Part shown: in pieces, positions 1 to 8,482 of the stretch
Layout of the letters: every line of letters starts with the position of its first letter
How positions within the stretch are numbered: the first letter of the stretch is position 1
Assembly (NCBI GenBank): GCA_026393835.1
Contig: JAPKZK010000142.1
Span: forward strand, 1 to 47,373
DNA length: 47,373 bases
Direction of reading: 5' to 3'
Source of the DNA: Candidatus Aminicenantota bacterium
GTDB lineage: Bacteria > Acidobacteriota > Aminicenantia > UBA2199
Notes under the pieces: model-generated
Database searches by the model: none
What the model was told of the DNA's origin: nothing
The model's input: the letters and a program-made list of their open reading frames with translations, nothing else
Position numbers and translations under genes: made by a program

Positions 1-393
1 TTGAAAGAAGCCAAAGAAAAACTTGACATTATGAAACTGTCGGACGAAGAACGCAGGGAGTATGACGATTATCTTGAGAACCTACATTATCAAGCCAGTA
101 TGTTTGAATCCAGTTATAAAGTGGGCGAGATGAGAGGAAAAAAAGAAGGGAAAAAAGAAGGAATAGAAGTAGGAAAAAAAGAAGGAATAGAAGTAGGAAA
201 AAAAGAAGGAATAGAAGTAGGAAAAAAAGAAGGAATAGAAGTAGGAAAAAAAGAAGGAATAGAAGTAGGAAAAGAAGTAGGAGCAAAAGATAAAGCTATT
301 GAAATGGCAAAAAAATTAAAAGAAAAAGGCATCGATATCGCGGTCATTTCAGAAACTTCCGGTCTGCCCCCGGAAGAAATCGCAAAGTTGTAA
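1..393 (+). CDS. Rpn-type PD-(D/E)XK nuclease/putative transposase, C-terminal part
   Basis: Reading frame open from the window edge to a TAA; the TTG at base 1 is probably internal, so this is the 3' end of a longer gene. Visible are a charged helical segment (LSDEERREYDDYLENL), a run of lysine/glutamate octapeptides (GIEVGKKE, five copies) and a C-terminal helical pair ending in PPEEIAKL. This tail layout is typical of the Rpn family (recombination-promoting nuclease/putative transposase), where the nuclease domain lies N-terminal and the tail ends in a helix-turn motif resembling 'AxxSGLsxEEI'. The catalytic part is outside the window, so activity cannot be judged. The repeats keep the frame and probably extend a helix. 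The family call is by tail architecture only. Confidence 0.65.
   Translation: MKEAKEKLDIMKLSDEERREYDDYLENLHYQASMFESSYKVGEMRGKKEGKKEGIEVGKKEGIEVGKKEGIEVGKKEGIEVGKKEGIEVGKEVGAKDKAIEMAKKLKEKGIDIAVISETSGLPPEEIAKL
160..279 (+). repeat. 24-bp in-frame tandem repeat
   Basis: Five copies of a purine-only 24-bp unit start at 160, 184, 208, 232 and 256 and encode GIEVGKKE. Copies are virtually identical at DNA level, so the array is recent and probably variable in length between strains. The purine bias creates long open frames on the other strand that are not genes. Confidence 0.9.
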
Positions 394-1030
394 AGCTGCG
401 CAAAGATTGGGCTATACTTCCAGCCTGGAAAGCTTCTACTTCAGGAAACCGTTCACAAAAGAAATGCAGGGATTTTGAAAAATTGTTATCGGAAAATTTG
501 ATTTCGCTTAATTGTTTTGCCCATTTGCCCGGGACCTGTAACGAAGACCATGAAAACTTTGCCACCAAGAGACGGCGCACCAAGACACCAAGAATTTTTT
601 TTAATAATAAACCTCTTGGTGTTCCTTTGTGCCTTCGTGCTTTCGTGGCTATTTTTATTGCAGTCGTGTGAAGGGAATAAAATTTTGCCTGTCCCCAATC
701 GGTTCCGCCCCCCCACAAAAGTGTTTTATTATAGATTTTCCGGCCTGTCCCGAATGTCAATTGATCAATCTGCCTCTACTTTAAATTTCTTGAAATGCTG
801 CCGGTCATGGAGCTTGCGGAAAAGGAAGCTTAGGGCACAGACAAAATATTTTCTTCGCTTCTTCTTAATACCTTATACCAAGGTAGATTGGAAGTAATCA
901 TACAAAAGAATCGCCATTCTCATTGTGGGCTGGCCCCAGAGCAAAAAATGATGTTATATCGGTTGATACGGGAAGTGAATCCTGTGCAAATCAAGAAAGT
1001 TTGCTGCCTATTTAGGGTTTTGTGAGTTTT
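394..1030. other. gene-poor spacer
   Basis: No convincing gene. It holds one full-length copy of a dispersed hairpin-forming repeat (561-650) and scraps of the GGCCTGTCCC-type motif (around 688 and 741) that recurs in other spacers of this window. The rest (750-1030) shows short open stretches in several frames without a start or a recognisable motif. Confidence 0.6.
561..650. repeat. dispersed intergenic repeat, family A (full hairpin copy)
   Basis: Two similar arms, each made of about 10-bp 'GCAC(C/G)AAG' steps and starting with GCCAC, face each other around an A/T-rich loop near 595-615, so the element folds into a long imperfect hairpin. Half copies occur at 10971-11036 and 16849-16902. 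Confidence 0.75.
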
Positions 1031-1088
1031 AAAAAGAGTTTTCCACATTATTGACGAAAACCGGTGGAAAAGTCCGGGAACTCTTTTT
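1031..1088 (-). terminator. terminator after ptsI (probably bidirectional)
   Basis: AAAAAGAGTTTTCCAC at the left pairs with GTGGAAAA and CTCTTTTT at the right, with a short bulge. Read on the minus strand it lies directly after the ptsI stop codon and ends in a T-run. The A-run/T-run symmetry would let it work from both sides. Confidence 0.65.
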
Positions 1089-1093
1089 GAATA

Positions 1094-2857
1094 TTATTGA
1101 AACAGCGGTTGCTTGATAAAAAGGTCGGGGTATTTTTTCAACATGGTCTCGATGAGGAATTCCTCTATTTCGGTTTTAGAACTTAACCGGGCTAATTCTT
1201 TTACTGTTTTTTTGACATAGGAATAATGGACCTGGGTAAAAACCCGTTTAATTTCAGTGATAGAGAGCGGCGTCATGGAAAAATTAGTATAACCCATGCC
1301 CAGCAGCATCAGGGCCGTGAAAGGTTTGCCCGCCATTTCGCCGCAAACGGTGACCTCTTTTCCTATTTTCGAGATTTCTTCCCTGATTTCCATTAAAACT
1401 TTGACCACCCCGGGGTGAAACGGGTTATAGAGATAAGCCACAGAATCTTTATTGCGGTCCACCGCCAGGGAGTACTGGATCAAGTCGTTGGTGCCGATAG
1501 AAAAGAAATCCACCACGTGTTCCAGGTGCGGGATCAGGGAAACGATCCCGGGGATCTCGATCATAATCCCGATGTCCACTTGTTTATCGGGTAATTTGTT
1601 TTCCCTTCTTAGTTCATCTTTGGCTTCTTCCACCAATGCTTTAATGGTATGGATTTCTTCAATTTCAGTGATCATGGGGAACAGGAGTTTTATGTTACCG
1701 CTTTCATTGGCGCGCAGGATACCTTTTATCTGGGTTTTAAACATTTCTTTCTGCCTGAGGAACAACCGCACGGCCATGACACCCAGGGCCGGGTTCACCT
1801 CATCTTCTTCTATTTGAAAGGAATCGTAAACTTTGTCCCTGCCGACATCAAAGGTCCGGATCACTACGGGGTAGGGGTACATTTTTTGGGCGACACTCTT
1901 ATATATCATATACTGTTGGTCCAGGGAAAAGGCAATATTCGGGTCCATAAACAGGAATTCCGTACGGAACAGCCCGATCCCCCTGGCGCCGTGGGAGAGA
2001 AGCGCATCGCTCTCAAATGCCAATTCGATATTTCCCAGCAGCTTAAAGGGATGTTTATCTTTGGTCATATCCGGTAATTTGATGACTTCTTTCAAGCGGT
2101 CTTTGTAGACCTGGTATTTTTCTTTTTTTATAGTGGTTTTGGCGATAGCGGATGGGGTGGGATTAACGATCACTTCGCCGCTTAAACCGTCGACGATTAA
2201 CAGGTCGTCGTTGGCAATAACGCGGGAGGCGTCGATGGTATGAAGAATGGTGGGAATTTCCAGCGTCCTGGCCAGGATGGTGGTGTGCCCTGTTTCTCCG
2301 CCGTAATCAAGCACCAGGCCCAGTAATTTTCCTTGGGACATCAGGCTTGCCGCCATGGACGGCGGGATATCGTCGGCCACCAGGATGACATTTTCAACCT
2401 CAGGGGCCTCATCTTTTTTATGGATTTTAAGGTTCTTGAGCAGCCGGCTCAACACATCGGAAATGTCATTAATTCTCTCTTTAAACGCGAGGTCCATGAT
2501 ATTGCCGAATACCTCGACGTATTTTTTTTCAACCTCTTTGATGGCCCATTCGGTATTCACCAGGTCTGTGGCGATGATATGTTTGATGTCATCGACTAAA
2601 TTCCCCTCCTTCAAAAGTAAGTACTGGGTTTCAATGATCAATGCGGAATCCTTTCCCATTGTTTTTTGCAAATTGTTATAAATTTTTTTCAATTGGGCCC
2701 GCGCCCTTTTGACGGCATTTTCAAACCGGTCGATCTCTTTCCGGATGGCATCCGCATCGATATTTTCCTTGAAAACGATTTCCTTGTGGGAGTTGAAGAG
2801 TAATGCTTTACCGATAATGATCCCTGATGAGACGGATTTACCTTTGATGGTTTTCAT
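1094..2857 (-). CDS. ptsI: PTS enzyme I (PEP-protein phosphotransferase)
   Basis: Enzyme I takes phosphate from PEP onto a histidine and passes it to HPr in the cytoplasm. At 587 residues it has the usual family length. The active-site histidine lies in GGETGHTTILARTLEIPT near residue 190; the PEP-binding half shows GIGLFRTEFLFM, IGTNDLIQYSLAVDR and the catalytic cysteine in VTVCGEMAGKP. The start ATG is 2 bp after the HPr stop codon, so the two are co-translated. It is the last gene of the lptB-to-ptsI operon and is followed by a terminator. No sugar permease (EIIB/EIIC) gene is in sight, so with HPr, an EIIA and HPr kinase it probably forms a regulatory rather than transporting PTS (inference). 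Confidence 0.95.
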   Translation of the reverse strand: MKTIKGKSVSSGIIIGKALLFNSHKEIVFKENIDADAIRKEIDRFENAVKRARAQLKKIYNNLQKTMGKDSALIIETQYLLLKEGNLVDDIKHIIATDLVNTEWAIKEVEKKYVEVFGNIMDLAFKERINDISDVLSRLLKNLKIHKKDEAPEVENVILVADDIPPSMAASLMSQGKLLGLVLDYGGETGHTTILARTLEIPTILHTIDASRVIANDDLLIVDGLSGEVIVNPTPSAIAKTTIKKEKYQVYKDRLKEVIKLPDMTKDKHPFKLLGNIELAFESDALLSHGARGIGLFRTEFLFMDPNIAFSLDQQYMIYKSVAQKMYPYPVVIRTFDVGRDKVYDSFQIEEDEVNPALGVMAVRLFLRQKEMFKTQIKGILRANESGNIKLLFPMITEIEEIHTIKALVEEAKDELRRENKLPDKQVDIGIMIEIPGIVSLIPHLEHVVDFFSIGTNDLIQYSLAVDRNKDSVAYLYNPFHPGVVKVLMEIREEISKIGKEVTVCGEMAGKPFTALMLLGMGYTNFSMTPLSITEIKRVFTQVHYSYVKKTVKELARLSSKTEIEEFLIETMLKKYPDLFIKQPLFQ

Positions 2858-2859
2858 TT

Positions 2860-3129
2860 TTAACTTTCTTCGTTAAATTTGGCTTTAAAGAGGGTCACGA
2901 TTTCTCCCAGGGCTTTTTTTTCATCCTTTCCATTGGCTTCGATGGTTATCTTGTTACCCACGGAAGCTGCCAGGGTCAGGATGCCTAAGAGACTTTTGGC
3001 ATCTACCCGGTCGTCATTGTAGGTGAGATAGATATCGGCATGAAAAGAGTTGGCCAGGTGCGATAATTTTGCGGCTGCACGGGCATGAAGTCCCAGTTTG
3101 TTGATGATTTCAATGGTTTCTTTGATCAT
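2860..3129 (-). CDS. ptsH: HPr phosphocarrier protein
   Basis: 89 residues, normal for HPr. His15 in GLHARAAAKL is the site phosphorylated by enzyme I. Ser46, within DAKSLLGILTLAA, is the regulatory site used by HPr kinase, and an hprK gene lies two genes upstream. Ser46 is retained with its typical surroundings, so serine regulation should be functional. The ATG overlaps the stop of the EIIA gene by 4 bp (ATGA), indicating translational coupling. The name follows family similarity; it could equally be called an NPr-type HPr because no transporter is linked. Confidence 0.95.
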   Translation of the reverse strand: MIKETIEIINKLGLHARAAAKLSHLANSFHADIYLTYNDDRVDAKSLLGILTLAASVGNKITIEANGKDEKKALGEIVTLFKAKFNEES

Positions 3130-3530
3130 TTTTTTTTCTCTCCTAAAAACTCGCTGATTATGTTGATTCCCTCGATTGCTTCCTTTTTTATCAGCTTTAC
3201 AAAATCTTTGAAAGGTATATCTTTATCTTTATAAGTGAGAAATTTTAATAAGCCGGGAAGATTCACGCCGGTGATAATCTCGATATTCTTGCGGTTGAAT
3301 TTATAACAGATATTGGTGGGCGAGCCGCCGAACATATCTGTAAAAATGATGATATTACTATCCCGGTGTTGTCCCAGGTAATGTTCGACCCTGTGGACAG
3401 CCCCGGTCCCATCTTCTCTCCAATCGAACGAGACACAGTCGACATCGACCTTTTCTTCCAATATTCCCTCGGCCACCGACACCAGTTCTTTGCCAAGGTT
3501 TCCGTGAGTGATTATGAGTCCTTTGATCAT
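3126..3530 (-). CDS. PTS EIIA component, mannose family
   Basis: 134 residues, a single EIIA(Man)-type domain. It begins MIKGLIITHGNLG, with His9 as the likely phosphorylated residue, and carries IIIFTDMFGGSPTN, the conserved loop of this family. No EIIB, EIIC or EIID is fused or adjacent. In other Gram-negative lineages a lone EIIA(Man) beside hprK, HPr and enzyme I is taken to be regulatory. The ATG overlaps the hprK stop (ATGA), and its own stop overlaps the HPr start, so the three genes are tightly coupled. Confidence 0.9.
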   Translation of the reverse strand: MIKGLIITHGNLGKELVSVAEGILEEKVDVDCVSFDWREDGTGAVHRVEHYLGQHRDSNIIIFTDMFGGSPTNICYKFNRKNIEIITGVNLPGLLKFLTYKDKDIPFKDFVKLIKKEAIEGINIISEFLGEKKK

Positions 3531-4552
3531 TTTTCTCCCATTATCCCGGGTTGTTCTTGATTGTTATTGTTATTGTCATCGTCATCGTCATTATAATTAC
3601 CATCGATAATCTTGTTTTTGTTTAAATGATCGACAAATGAGCGGCTCCCGTTTTTCCGGGATATATAATATTTAACGGCCGCCTCGATCAGGATGGAAAG
3701 GTTCCTGCCCAGGGCCACGGGCAGGTTAAACATCAGCATATCTTTCCCCAGGATCGGGGCATACAGGTTCTCGGCGCCGAGGCGGTCGTATTTTTTTTTG
3801 GGGTCCCATTTTTCCAGGTTAATCACCAGGTCCAGTTTCTTTTCTTCCAGCACCGCGCCCACCCCGAATATATCGACGATATTGATGACCCCCAACCCCC
3901 TCACTTCCAGCCAGTTGCGTATTTTGTCAATGGACCGGCCCACGGGTTCGTCATTGGAATTTAAATAGAATTCCACCAGGTCGTCGGAAATTAACCGGTG
4001 TCCTTTGTTGATCAGTTCCAGGGCGGTTTCGCTTTTGCCGATCCCGGATTGTCCCCGGATCAATATGCCCTGGCCCATGATATCCATTAAGACGCCGTTA
4101 ATGCGTATTTTCTGGGAAAATATCCGGTAAAGAAAAGTGGAAATTCTCGACATTAACAGGGAGGTGCGTAAATTGGATATCAGGATCGGGGTTTTGTATT
4201 TATTGGCCCTGTCGATGATGAACTCTTCTACTTCCTGGTTCCCGGAGATGATGATACCCGGGATGCGGGCGGCCATAAAAATACTGAGGCGTTCTTCAAA
4301 TTCGGGCCGGGGCAGGTGTTTTAGATAGCCCATTTCAGTGTTGCCGAAAATCTGGATGCGGTCTTTGTCCAGGTATTTGAGGTACCCGGCCAGGGCCAGG
4401 CCGGGTTTCTGTATCCTGGGGTGAAGGATTTTATTGGCGAGCCATTTTTCGTTGTAGACTTTCACTATCTCGAAATCATTGTGCCCGATAAGCCCCTTGA
4501 TTTCAAGGCACGGCTGGTCTTTATCTTTGTATTTAATCATCCGGATACTCAT
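3527..4552 (-). CDS. hprK: HPr kinase/phosphorylase
   Basis: Phosphorylates and dephosphorylates HPr on Ser46. It has an N-terminal MurF-like domain (about 1-135) and a C-terminal kinase domain with Walker A GQSGIGKS (167-174), LISDDLVEFY with the acidic pair, and the family signature EVRGLGVINIVDIFG. Two oddities: the residue before GVLMD, usually His in Firmicute enzymes, is Asn152; and the protein ends in an unusual D5-N5 run (near residues 320-332) encoded by alternating GAC/GAT and AAC/AAT codons just before the overlap with the EIIA gene. At 341 residues it is slightly longer than the usual 310-320 because of this tail. Confidence 0.93.
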   Translation of the reverse strand: MSIRMIKYKDKDQPCLEIKGLIGHNDFEIVKVYNEKWLANKILHPRIQKPGLALAGYLKYLDKDRIQIFGNTEMGYLKHLPRPEFEERLSIFMAARIPGIIISGNQEVEEFIIDRANKYKTPILISNLRTSLLMSRISTFLYRIFSQKIRINGVLMDIMGQGILIRGQSGIGKSETALELINKGHRLISDDLVEFYLNSNDEPVGRSIDKIRNWLEVRGLGVINIVDIFGVGAVLEEKKLDLVINLEKWDPKKKYDRLGAENLYAPILGKDMLMFNLPVALGRNLSILIEAAVKYYISRKNGSRSFVDHLNKNKIIDGNYNDDDDDNNNNNQEQPGIMGEK

Positions 4553-4620
4553 GCTCTTATCTCGGTGGGATAGCGATTCTTTTTATCCTTGCACTTCGCA
4601 TTCCTTTTTATATTTTAATT

Positions 4621-5175
4621 TTATACGGCTTCGATAATGGAGATGGTGTTGTTTTTGTTGAAAAAGACGACCGCCATGTGATTGGTTTCGACGTTGGTGA
4701 ACATATAGGCGTTTTCGCCGCTGTCTTTCAGGAAAAAAACGGCCTCTTCGACGGAAAGGGGTTTCCGGGAATAATTCTCCAGGATCGTAATTATTTCTTC
4801 TTTCGGCGCTCTTCCCGGGGTTTCCATGGGTTCTTCCTCCGGCGCGTCGGTAAATCCTTTTAAATTAGTTCCTTTGCCCACCCTCTTTTTTTCTTCTTTC
4901 AATTTTTCTTTATTTTTCTTGGCCTGGGTTTTCAAAGTATTTAGAATTTTGCGTACGGCCTGTTTCAGGATAGGGTCCCTGTCCTGGATATGATAGGCAT
5001 TCATGTTCGTTTTTGCGATGATTTCGACTTTGAAGCCTAATTTTTCTTCAGTGGCAATGATTTCGGCGTCGATGATATTGCCGCTGATTTTTTCGATACT
5101 TTCCAGGTTCTTTTCGGTGAAAGCTTTCAATGCACCCGTGAATTTTGCATTTTTTGATGTAAAGTTAATATTCAT
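4621..5175 (-). CDS. hpf: ribosome hibernation promoting factor, long form
   Basis: 184 residues. The N-terminal half (MNINFTSKNAKFTGALK...) is the S30AE domain that binds the decoding centre of idle 30S subunits. A charged linker (about 85-130) leads to a C-terminal domain (KPLSVEEAVFFLKDSGENAY) of the kind that dimerises 70S ribosomes into 100S particles. The two-domain layout makes it the long form. Its place directly after rpoN is the classical rpoN-hpf arrangement. The gap to rpoN is 16 bp; the gap to hprK is 68 bp. Confidence 0.92.
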   Translation of the reverse strand: MNINFTSKNAKFTGALKAFTEKNLESIEKISGNIIDAEIIATEEKLGFKVEIIAKTNMNAYHIQDRDPILKQAVRKILNTLKTQAKKNKEKLKEEKKRVGKGTNLKGFTDAPEEEPMETPGRAPKEEIITILENYSRKPLSVEEAVFFLKDSGENAYMFTNVETNHMAVVFFNKNNTISIIEAV

Positions 5176-5191
5176 TTTTCACTCCTTTAAT

Positions 5192-6592
5192 CTATCCTTT
5201 ATTATGGTTTTGCCTATATTGTTCTTTTCGTTTGGATGAGCTGGCAATACCCATTTCATCCCTGTAGTTGCGGATGGTTCTCCTGGAAATCCTGATGCCC
5301 AGGGTTGCCAATTTGGCAGCGAGTTGTTGGTCCGAGAGCGTCCGGTTTTTGGGTTCGTCATCCACCAGTTTTTTCAACTTGTCTTTGATGGTCTCGACGG
5401 AGTGCATGAACCCGAATTCTCCTTTTATACCGTAGGAGAAGAATTTTTTCATACTGATTAAGCCATGTTCGGTGGCGATAAATTTATTGCTTACGGCGCG
5501 GGAGATGGTGGATTCGTTGTAACCTAAATCCTGGGCAATTTCTTTCATGGTCAGGGGTTTTTTCCATTTTTCCCCGAAGTCCAGGAAGTCTTTTTGTTTT
5601 TTTACCAGGATTTCCGCGATTTTGACGATCATGGATTTTCTCAGGTCCATGCCCTCGATAAATAGTTGGGCATTCCGGAACCGTTCTTTTAGGTATGACC
5701 GGGTCTTTTTATCCGGGGATTTGTCCAGCATTTGTTCGTAATAGGAAGAAAGCAGCATACGGGGAATGCCTTCTTCGATGTATTTGATTTTGTATTCGTT
5801 GTCTTCTTTGAACAGCATCAGGTCTATTTCCGCGTAATCGATGTCATAATCTTCGAAATTGCCCCCGGGCCTGGGTTCCAATCGTTTCAGCATGGAGATT
5901 AAACGGGTTAATTCTTCCCGGGTTACGGCCAGTGTTTTTATGATCTCATCGTATTTGGACCTGGATAAATCTTCCAGGTGATGGGCAATCAGTTGTCTTA
6001 GTTTTTTGTTTGCCGGGGCGTCTTCCACCTGGGCCAGGAGGCATTCCTGCAAGTTCCTGGAAGCCACGCCCGGCGGATCGAAGTTTTTGATTATCTCTCT
6101 TATGCGTTCGATCTCCCCGGGGGTAGTGCCGATGGAAGAGGCGATGGATTCGATTTCGATATCCAGGTAACCGTCGTTATTGAGGTTGTAGATAATATGG
6201 GCCGCGATATCCAGTCCTTTTTCATCGAATTGGGACATGGCCTGTTCCATCAGGTGATCCGTAAGGGTGACGTTGGAGGCGGTGAAGAGTTCGATGGCCT
6301 TGTTTTTGTCGATCCGGTCATCGTTCCTGTATAAAAAACTTTCATCCCGGTAAGGCGTAAGATAGGAGTCGTCCGCGCGTTCCAGCCGTTTCCCGATTTC
6401 GTTTTCATCTTCCGGTTCCCTTATGATGGCCGCGCTGGGGGGTTCGATATCCAGCATGGGATTGGCCTCTACTTCATTCTTGAGCTTATCGATGAATTCC
6501 AGGCGGCTTAAGGGAAGGAACCCGATGAAGGAATGGATAACGGGGTTAATGGTAATTTGATGGGAAGTTTTCAATTGTAATTTCGTAGCCAT
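5192..6592 (-). CDS. rpoN: RNA polymerase sigma-54 factor
   Basis: 466 residues. The N-terminal activator-interacting region (residues 1-50, LQLKTSHQITINPVIHSFIG...) is followed by an acidic linker, the core-binding region (about 100-300), an HTH (MKEIAQDLGYNESTISRAVSNK) that reads the -12 element, and near the C-terminus the RpoN box (SRRTIRNYRDEMG) that reads the -24 element. The region I glutamine content is lower than in proteobacterial RpoN. The ATG abuts the lptB stop codon directly. It would direct transcription from sigma-54 promoters together with enhancer-binding ATPases encoded elsewhere. Confidence 0.95.
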   Translation of the reverse strand: MATKLQLKTSHQITINPVIHSFIGFLPLSRLEFIDKLKNEVEANPMLDIEPPSAAIIREPEDENEIGKRLERADDSYLTPYRDESFLYRNDDRIDKNKAIELFTASNVTLTDHLMEQAMSQFDEKGLDIAAHIIYNLNNDGYLDIEIESIASSIGTTPGEIERIREIIKNFDPPGVASRNLQECLLAQVEDAPANKKLRQLIAHHLEDLSRSKYDEIIKTLAVTREELTRLISMLKRLEPRPGGNFEDYDIDYAEIDLMLFKEDNEYKIKYIEEGIPRMLLSSYYEQMLDKSPDKKTRSYLKERFRNAQLFIEGMDLRKSMIVKIAEILVKKQKDFLDFGEKWKKPLTMKEIAQDLGYNESTISRAVSNKFIATEHGLISMKKFFSYGIKGEFGFMHSVETIKDKLKKLVDDEPKNRTLSDQQLAAKLATLGIRISRRTIRNYRDEMGIASSSKRKEQYRQNHNKG

Positions 6593-7342
6593 TTAATTCC
6601 ACCTGAATTCCTTTCCTAAATATTCTTGTTTGACTCTTTCGTTGGCGATCAATTTTTCCGAGTCCCCCTCGAAGATGACTTCGCCTTTGTTGATAATATA
6701 TGAGCGGTCGGTTATCTTGAGGATTTCCCTGACGTTGTGATCCGTGATGATGATTCCCAGTCCTTTGGCTTTAAAGGAGACGATCATATCCTGGATTTCT
6801 TTGATTTGAATGGGGTCGATGCCGGCGAAGGGCTCGTCCAGCAGGAGGAAGTCGGGCGACAGGGCCATGGAGCGGGCGATTTCGAGCCGGCGTCTTTCCC
6901 CGCCCGAGAGTAAAACGGCTTTCCTGTGGGTCAGTTCGGTTAAGCCCATTTCTAAAAGCACTTCATTGATATTACGCATGGGGGGCCGGGTGCGTTTATC
7001 CGGGGATTTGCCGTTGGTGTAACGATTCATTTCCATGATGGCCAGGATATTTTCTTTGACGGTTAACCCTTTGAAAATGGACGGTTCTTGGGGTAAAAAG
7101 CTGACGCCGCGGCGTGCGCGGATATAGACCGCTTCTTTGGTGATATCGCAATTGTCCAGGAGTATGCGGCCGGTTTCGGGGGTAAGTAGGCCCAGCAGCA
7201 TTAAGAAGGTGGTGGTTTTGCCCGCGCCATTGGGGCCCAGGAGGCCGATGATTTCGCCCTGGTTTACTTTTAGCGAGACTTTATTCACAACCCGTCTCTT
7301 GTTGAACGATTTGCTTATGCTGTTCCCTTCTAAACACTTCAT
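6593..7342 (-). CDS. lptB: LPS export ABC transporter ATP-binding protein
   Basis: ATPase that powers LPS transport from the inner membrane with LptFG. 249 residues, with Walker A GPNGAGKTT (about 36-44), the ABC signature LSGGERRRLEIARSMALS, Walker B FLLLDEPFAGIDP and the H-loop IIITDHNVRE. FAGIDP is characteristic of LptB. It is the first gene of the operon with rpoN, the same order seen in Proteobacteria. A consensus promoter lies 61-89 bp upstream. lptA and lptC are not in this stretch. Confidence 0.94.
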   Translation of the reverse strand: MKCLEGNSISKSFNKRRVVNKVSLKVNQGEIIGLLGPNGAGKTTTFLMLLGLLTPETGRILLDNCDITKEAVYIRARRGVSFLPQEPSIFKGLTVKENILAIMEMNRYTNGKSPDKRTRPPMRNINEVLLEMGLTELTHRKAVLLSGGERRRLEIARSMALSPDFLLLDEPFAGIDPIQIKEIQDMIVSFKAKGLGIIITDHNVREILKITDRSYIINKGEVIFEGDSEKLIANERVKQEYLGKEFRWN

Positions 7343-7402
7343 CTTACTGTAGTCACCACTTTATCCGGATATTTCAACTCATTTTGCAAAGTTTTACATT
7401 TA

Positions 7403-7431
7403 AGTGTATCATTTCGCAGTTTATCTGTCAA
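7403..7431 (-). promoter_or_regulatory. sigma-70 promoter of the lptB-rpoN-hpf-hprK-PTS operon
   Basis: On the minus strand TTGACA (7431-7426), a 17-bp spacer and TACACT (7408-7403). It separates this operon from the heptose gene block, whose last stop codon is at 7493. Confidence 0.7.
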
Positions 7432-7492
7432 CACGTATTTTTAAATCAAAACCCCAAAAATGGGGCGACTATTTCCCGCAGGGCAATTTTTT

Positions 7493-8482
7493 TTACAACT
7501 TGCGCAATAGGAATTTCATGCGTCTCTGTATTTCTTCCACGGTCACCTGGGACGTCCCGATCTTTTCCACTACGATGGAGGCGGCCGTATTGGCCAAACC
7601 CACGGCTTCTTTCAAAAGGGCCCCGGAAACCAACGACAGCATCAGCACGGAAACGACGGTGTCGCCTGCGCCGGTGACATCATATACTTCATGACTGAAA
7701 GCGGGGAGATGAAATGTGCGTTTTCCTTTTTCCCCGGCCGTAATGCCCCTGTCCCCACGGGTAATCAGGGCAAACCCGGCCCTGAATTTATTCCGGATAA
7801 TCTTGACGGCGGTTGAGGCGTCGGAATCGTTCTTAATGGTCTTATTAATAATCGCTTCCGCTTCTTTCAAGTTGGGGGTAATGCCGTCGATATCTTTGTA
7901 CAGGTGGTAATGGGGCGGCTTGGGGTCCACCACGATGGGGATATGTGCGGCCGCGGCTTTTTGTTTCAAGCCTTCCATGATGGCCGGGGTTAAACTGCCT
8001 TTGGCGTAATCGGAAACAATGATGCCGTCCACCGCGGCGGTTTGAATTTTTTCCAGGACCGCCGTTTCGATTTCCGGGGTGACCCGGATTTCCTCTTCGC
8101 GGTCGATGCGCACGAGCTGCTGCCGCTGAACGATGACCCGGGTTTTTACCATGGTTTTGTTCAGGCCGGACCTGACAATTCGTTGGGAGCGGATGTTTAA
8201 TTTATTAAAGAGTTCATGGGCAAAAGCATCGTCGCCGGTAATTCCCACCAGTACGGCTTCGGCGCCCAGTTTAGCGACATTGGCCGCCACGTTGCCGGCG
8301 CCCCCGGGCCGGGATTCCTCACGTTCGACTTTTACCACGGGCACCGGCGCTTCCGGCGATATCCGGCTGACGCTGCCGAAAATGTACCGGTCTAATATTA
8401 CATCTCCAAATATCAAGATTTTCTTTTCTTTAAATTGGGAACAGATTTCCTCGACCCGTTTCAATGTCATCATCTTACTCAC
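7493..8482 (-). CDS. D-glycero-beta-D-manno-heptose-7-phosphate kinase (HldE1/RfaE1)
   Basis: PfkB-family sugar kinase that makes the 1,7-bisphosphate on the way to ADP-heptose for LPS inner core. 329 residues cover only the kinase domain; the nucleotidyltransferase half of bifunctional HldE is absent and must be a separate gene. Motifs: RPGGAGNVAANVAKLGA near the N-terminus and the C-terminal PfkB signature DVTGAGDTVVSVL with the catalytic aspartate. The ATG overlaps the end of the O-antigen-ligase-like gene by 8 bp, so they are co-translated. The adjacent heptosyltransferase supports the substrate assignment. Confidence 0.88.
   Translation of the reverse strand: MSKMMTLKRVEEICSQFKEKKILIFGDVILDRYIFGSVSRISPEAPVPVVKVEREESRPGGAGNVAANVAKLGAEAVLVGITGDDAFAHELFNKLNIRSQRIVRSGLNKTMVKTRVIVQRQQLVRIDREEEIRVTPEIETAVLEKIQTAAVDGIIVSDYAKGSLTPAIMEGLKQKAAAAHIPIVVDPKPPHYHLYKDIDGITPNLKEAEAIINKTIKNDSDASTAVKIIRNKFRAGFALITRGDRGITAGEKGKRTFHLPAFSHEVYDVTGAGDTVVSVLMLSLVSGALLKEAVGLANTAASIVVEKIGTSQVTVEEIQRRMKFLLRKL

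Noticed and set aside
29..347. Minus-strand leucine-, phenylalanine- and serine-rich ORFs
   Set aside because: Antisense of the purine-only 24-bp coding repeat.
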